Shown here in pieces: positions 31,996-36,089 of a stretch of 36,089 nucleotides of DNA (positions within the stretch are counted from its first letter, which is position 1; each line of letters starts with the position of its first letter). The notes under the pieces are model-generated. The model saw only the letters and a list, made by a program, of their open reading frames with translations. It ran no database searches and was not told the origin of the DNA. The DNA is from Emmonsiellopsis sp. PD_33 (taxonomy: Eukaryota; Ascomycota; Eurotiomycetes; Onygenales; Ajellomycetaceae). Position numbers and translations under genes: made by a program. The stretch lies in contig JANTQF010000355.1 in assembly GCA_032988165.1 (NCBI GenBank), forward strand, positions 1-36,089, given 5' to 3'.

Positions 31996-33103
31996 TTTTT
32001 TTTTTTTTACCAAATAATCACTTCCCAGCAGCTCGTTGCCTTCCAGCCGCCTCCTTTTTTCCATTCTGTGGTCTAATTTCCTACTAATATAATTTCACGA
32101 AAAAAAAGGCGTACCCAATTTGCAAATATGATATACAGCGTGCCAGGCCAGGCGTTGAGATTAGCCTCCTATCTTTTTATTTGTTTTATATTATCGCTTT
32201 GTTTGGAGCATTTATTGATTTTCTAGGTTGTTTGGTTATATTTCGCGTTTCTGTGTTTCTCTTTTTTAAATACTCCCATGTCTGGGACGGAGAGCTAGCT
32301 CGTTTGTCAGAAACAAGAATTTCGCTCTATGCACCGTCCCGCATTAAGCGTTCATTCCATTTACTACCCGGCTCATAAAAAAAAAGGCTTTATTGTTGTT
32401 CAAGACATTTTAACTCCGTGTACGGAGTAATAGTAACCCACATTCCGCCCACCCCCTTCTCTTATATGTTTAAGCCATCCAACTAATATCAGTGAACCTC
32501 GATTCACGGGAGAGCAATAGCCAGCCAGGATGAAAGTCAGGTTTCTTTGCATGTTCGTTCTAAGAATCGAACATCCGGCTACAGGAAATATGATAGCTGG
32601 TGTTTATTGGTGTTTGACGTAGATAGCATAATAGGCCGCTATTTAACAGACAGGAAGGGAAGAGGGGAGGGGGGATCCTTAATACTATTACGGAGCAGAT
32701 TTTCCACCTTGCTTCTCCAGGTAAGTAATTTTATATCATAGAGACGGACCAGACCCCTTGCCATAATAACAATAACTTTCCCACCATTGCTTTACATGAC
32801 CTGCATAGCATGCCTTGAACTAGCTACTATGTACATGTGCATACATGGTTGAGCAACAAATTGTTCCACTCGGCCTCTTTTTATATAATGACACGCACCT
32901 ATCCTCTCCATACATGGGCAAACTGGTTACCCATATCCCCGCTGCAGGTGGATGTGACAGTATCAATCAACCTAGGAGGTGTTCTTCTTGGGTAGCCCCC
33001 TTGGAACGTTTCGGCTACTTCGCCGCGGCCCCGCGACCTTAACCGAAACCCTAACCCAAATGAAAGAAAATTCAGATTCCGCAGACAGCCGATATCCAAA
33101 CAT
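31996..33103. other. AT-rich spacer with ACGGAGT motifs
   Basis: This stretch holds the 3' flank of the bestrophin-like gene and then unassigned DNA. It has the near-perfect palindrome ACTCCGTGTACGGAGT at 32413-32428 and a further TACGGAG at 32689-32695. ORFs are short (under 66 codons). No gene is seen. Confidence 0.55.
32413..32428. repeat. Palindrome ACTCCGTGTACGGAGT
   Basis: Two 7-bp arms separated by GT. The same half-site recurs in other spacers of the window (3421, 3848-3865, 28191, 32689 and 33353). Confidence 0.7.
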
Positions 33104-33200
33104 GGGCGATTGGTTTAGTGGTATAATACCCCCTTAGCATCTCGAATTCTAATTCGAATCTACTTGGGGGTGGTCCAGGGTTCGATTCCCTGATCGTCCA
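33104..33200 (+). tRNA. tRNA-Ala (AGC) with 25-nt intron
   Basis: The mature tRNA is 72 nt before CCA addition. The acceptor stem GGGCGAT pairs with ATCGTCC and includes G3:U70, the alanine identity pair, with discriminator A73. The D-arm is GTTT-AGTGGTA-TAAT. The anticodon stem CCCCC/GGGGG closes the loop TTAGCAT, with anticodon AGC at 33136-33138. The T-arm is CAGGG-TTCGATT-CCCTG. An intron at 33140-33164 interrupts the loop one base 3' of the anticodon, the canonical position. A run of six T residues directly after 33200 serves as the Pol III terminator. The internal A box (TGGTTTAGTGG) and B box (GGTTCGATTCC) are intact. Confidence 0.96.
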
Positions 33201-33206
33201 TTTTTT
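33201..33206 (+). terminator. Pol III terminator of tRNA-Ala
   Basis: TTTTTT immediately follows the discriminator base, the standard RNA polymerase III stop signal. Confidence 0.85.
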
Positions 33207-34084
33207 GGATTTTTATTTTCTATTTTGGTGAGAATGTTGGGTTTGCGTGGGGTGGTTGATCCTTTTTTTTTTAATAAGAGATGGTTTTGACTCCTATTGA
33301 CAGCAGTGTCGCTAGATGCAGTTTATGTTGATATCGGTATGATTTTCGTCTATACGGAGTAGAGGCAGATGAGATGGTCTTGGAGTTTCTCCTGATAGTC
33401 CAATCCAAGTCTCAATATATATTGTTTGGATACTACCCCGCACTGCGGCAGTAATTACAACCTGAACATATGCGAAACAAAGACAGTTCACCCATTAGTT
33501 TAATAAGTGTACCTCAGCGGCGCTTCAGCAACCATCCCGAGCCCGGCAAGCCGCCGGGCAGCAGCAGCCAATATGCACTCGCCGCCACTCCGCCCGCCGC
33601 AGACCGCAGGACCAGCCGGGCTTATCTTATCGGGCGGAACATCTCCGGCCCGCACGCTGGGCGGGGCTTGCGCCTGCCGCATGGGGCTCGGCTGCCGGCG
33701 GGCGTGCTGATTGGCTGCAAACGCCGCCCAGAAAGGCGGGGCGCGAGGGAGCTGTCCGTTTTGGGCAACTATGCACCTCCCGAGCTGTTTTCTTGGCACC
33801 CGCAACCCCGATCATCGATAGCGACGGCGACTTGCACCCGCCGCGATTCTTTTATAAGCCGGGCGCCTGCTGCTCTCTGCGTCTCGTCGGCCATTTCTCT
33901 CTTCCTCCGCGTCGCTGACAGATACCCCCGGAGCTGCGTGTGTGAAGCAATTGCCAGGTAGCCAGCCGGTCTTGGATTACTGATAAGCCTTGTCGCCATA
34001 CCCTACCTACTACCACTGCACAATCGCGGCTTATCGCTTCCTCTTCTCCAACACACCTCCTACTCCCCCTTCTATCTAGCCATA
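33207..34084. promoter_or_regulatory. Promoter region of GABA aminotransferase, GC-rich with GATA sites
   Basis: This region includes a GC-rich, CpG-dense segment (about 33520-33750) that creates long ORFs on both strands (33470-33961 plus, 33500-33999 minus), probably an artefact of composition. GATA-type sites occur as CTTATCTTATC at 33621-33631, GATAAG at 33982-33987 and CTTATC at 34030-34035. A CCAAT box (as ATTGG) is at 33710-33714. A pyrimidine-rich run precedes the ATG. Confidence 0.6.
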
Positions 34085-35767
34085 ATGGCCTCGGTTTTCC
34101 GCTCAATTCCCAGCCGGAGGGCCTTTGCCCGTCTCCCCGCTGCCCGCTCCTTCGCAACCAGCCGGGCCCTTCGTGCTGGTGCCGCCGCGGAGAAGCCCTT
34201 CTTCCCCAATGAGCCCTCTGAGCCCAACGTCAAAACTAGCATTCCAGGCGTGAAGAACCAGCAAGCGGCTGCAGAGTTGAACGAGATATTTGATGTCAGA
34301 AGCTTGAACATGATGGCGAACTATGAGAAGAGCGTTGGCAATTAGTACGTGCTAGATACATGCGACTATTGAACGTGGACAGAGCTAACTAGTTATTCAT
34401 AGCATTGCGGATCTTGATGGAAATGTTCTCCTGGACGTGTAAGTTAACAAACCTGGAGGCCAATGTTATACCAGAAAAGTCCTAACGATCCCGTATAGAT
34501 ATGCCCAGATTGCCTCCATTCCCGTCGGATACAACAACCCTAGCCTGCGTGCTGCTGCGCAAACCCCACAGATGATCAATGCCCTGATCAACCGACCAGC
34601 CCTGGGCAACTTCCCATCCCACGACTATGCGTCCCTGCTCAAAACTGGTCTCTTGAAGGTTGCACCCAAGGGTCTTAACCAGGTATTCACGGGCATGTCT
34701 GGATCGGATGCCAATGAGACCGCATATAAAGCTGCCTTTATGTACCACGCCCAACTCAAGCGAGGTGGCCCAGAAGCAGAATTCACACCCGAAGAGATAT
34801 CCTCCACCATGGTCAATCAGGCCCCTGGCTCCCCACAGGCCTCCATCCTGTCCTTCAAGTCTGCCTTCCACGGACGTCTCTTCGGCTCCCTTTCTACCAC
34901 TCGGAGCAAGCCCATCCACAAGCTTGATATTCCAGCCTTCGACTGGCCCCAGGCCCCCTTCCCAAGCTTGAAGTATCCCCTGGAGGAGTTCGCGGCAGAA
35001 AACGCAGCAGAAGAACAGCGATGCCTAGCAGAGACCGAGCGACTCATCAAGGAATTCCACAACCCCGTGGCCGCCGTTGTAGTCGAGCCCGTCCAGTCCG
35101 AGGGCGGAGACAACCACGCCTCCCCAGCCTTCTTCCAGGGCCTGCGTGACATCACCCAGCGCAACAATGTCCTCCTCATCGTCGACGAGGTGCAGACTGG
35201 CGTTGGAGCCACCGGAAAATTCTGGGCCCATGACCACTGGAATCTCCAGTCTCCCCCAGACATTGTCACTTTCTCCAAGAAGGCCCAGACTGCCGGATAC
35301 TACTACGGAAACCCAGCCCTGCGACCTAACATGCCATACCGCCAGTTCAACACTTGGATGGGTGACCCAGCCCGCGTCATCCTCTTCCGCGCCATTATCC
35401 AGGAGATCGAACGCCTGGACCTTGTTAATCACACTGCCGCCACTGGCGAATACCTGTATGCTGGCCTCGAACGGCTGGCTGGACAGTATCCTGGTGAGTT
35501 CCAGAACCTGAGAGGTAAGGGGCAGGGAACCTTTATTGCCTGGGACAGCCCTCAGCGTGACGCTGTCTTGAAGAAGGCCAAGTCGGTTGGCGTTAATATT
35601 GGTGGAAGTGGAGCGAGCGCCGTGCGGTTGCGCCCTATGTTGATTTTCCAGAAGCATCATGGTAAGTGGACCCTTTTATTTGATACGTCGGATGGACGCT
35701 AACGTGTTGTTTGTGGGAAACAGCTGATATCCTCCTCGAGTCGTTGGAGAAGATCATCAAGTCATGA
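34085..35767 (+). CDS. gatA: 4-aminobutyrate aminotransferase, mitochondrial (GABA-T)
   Basis: Four exons join in phase: 34085-34344, 34403-34438, 34499-35661 and 35724-35767, giving 500 residues. Exon 2 is only 36 nt and exon 4 is 44 nt, so both are easily missed. The enzyme is a PLP class-III aminotransferase that moves the amino group of GABA to 2-oxoglutarate, yielding succinic semialdehyde. The N-terminus (SIPSRRAFARLPAARSFATS) is Arg/Ser/Ala-rich with no acids, a typical mitochondrial presequence. GMSGSDANETAYKAAF, LSFKSAFHGRLFGSLSTT, VVVEPVQSEGGDNHAS, LIVDEVQTGVGATGKFWAH (PLP-ring Asp, about residue 328), and VTFSKKAQTAG (PLP Lys in SKK, about 358-360) are all in order. NTWMGDP follows. 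GATA sites upstream fit AreA-type nitrogen control, known for gatA in Aspergillus. Length equals the fungal norm. Confidence 0.96.
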
Positions 35768-36089
35768 AAAGCTTTGTTTTGATTTAAAGCGTGGATATAA
35801 TATTTTGGATGGATTTGGTTTACCTATAATGATTGGTTTTTTATGTGGGCGTTTGTGTTTATATAGTTACCCTTAGTTTTGGTTTTATTCTTACCCTTTT
35901 TGGGTGTCGCGAGATCGATTTGAATCTTAGCTTATTGATATCAACAGCTGTTGAATTTCCACTAATGTGAGACTAAACCTGTTCGCTGCAAAATGAGCCC
36001 CATTACTTACCTATCTAAATAACCAAGACTCCTGACGTCGCTGGTCCACACACTTGTCAATCGCCTCTCACCCCATCGACAGCCCACCG
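35768..36089. other. 3' flank of GABA aminotransferase to window end
   Basis: A T-rich stretch with the presumed 3' UTR (GATTTAAAGC and TATAATATTTTGG runs soon after the stop), then unassigned sequence. No gene is seen. Confidence 0.55.

Noticed and set aside
33040..33058. Telomere-like CCCTAACCC
   Set aside because: Only about one and a half units within ordinary sequence flanked by genes, too short to be a telomere or interstitial telomeric array.
33470..33999. Plus-strand ORF of 163 codons and overlapping minus-strand ORFs upstream of GABA-T
   Set aside because: All arise from a GC-rich segment low in stop codons. The amino-acid content is R/P/A/S-rich without a domain, and the position fits a promoter.
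1..36089. CRISPR arrays, bacterial operons, insertion sequences or prophage
   Set aside because: All convincing genes have spliceosomal introns and eukaryotic families. No spaced direct repeats or transposase genes were seen.

Overview
This window reads as nuclear DNA from a filamentous ascomycete, most likely a eurotiomycete and possibly of the Onygenales; that placement is inference from gene content and architecture. Genes are broken by short GT-AG introns (53-150 nt, one of 364 nt), often with CTAAC-type branch points. Intergenic spacers run 0.7-2.4 kb, and the one tRNA gene carries an intron. Introns were placed by eye from splice signals, matching phase and family continuity, with no transcript data.

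Layout, left to right. Positions 223-2530 (minus) hold a spliced fungal transcription-factor-like gene of the 'tachykinin family'/DUF3468 type; its 5' end is unresolved. A possible cytochrome P450 relic lies near 3614-3800. Positions 4027-5421 (plus) hold a five-exon alpha/beta hydrolase. Positions 6585-11840 (minus) hold a large SNF2-family chromatin remodeler, which shares a divergent promoter with glutathione synthetase (12569-14218, plus). Two minus-strand genes follow (15360-17315 and 19286-20856). They encode proteins of no recognised family, but they share an N-terminal domain and the same first-intron position and phase, so they appear to be diverged paralogues. Then come a sugar-transporter-type MFS permease (22036-23906, minus), a TfdA/TauD-type Fe(II)/2-oxoglutarate dioxygenase (24964-26178, minus), an RNase P/MRP POP8-like subunit (27125-27724, plus), a gene-poor stretch of 2.4 kb, a bestrophin-like anion channel (30137-31995, plus), an intron-containing tRNA-Ala(AGC) (33104-33200, plus) and mitochondrial GABA aminotransferase (34085-35767, plus).

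Most genes are unrelated housekeeping or metabolic units, as is normal in fungi. Three local groupings may be meaningful. The remodeler and glutathione synthetase share a promoter with a perfect Yap1-type TTAGTAA site. The MFS permease and the TfdA-like dioxygenase are adjacent on one strand and could form a small catabolic pair. The 15.3-20.9 kb block holds the two paralogues of the unrecognised family, which is the best candidate here for something undescribed. A recurring ACTCCGT/ACGGAGT word, twice as a near-perfect palindrome, is scattered through the intergenic DNA.
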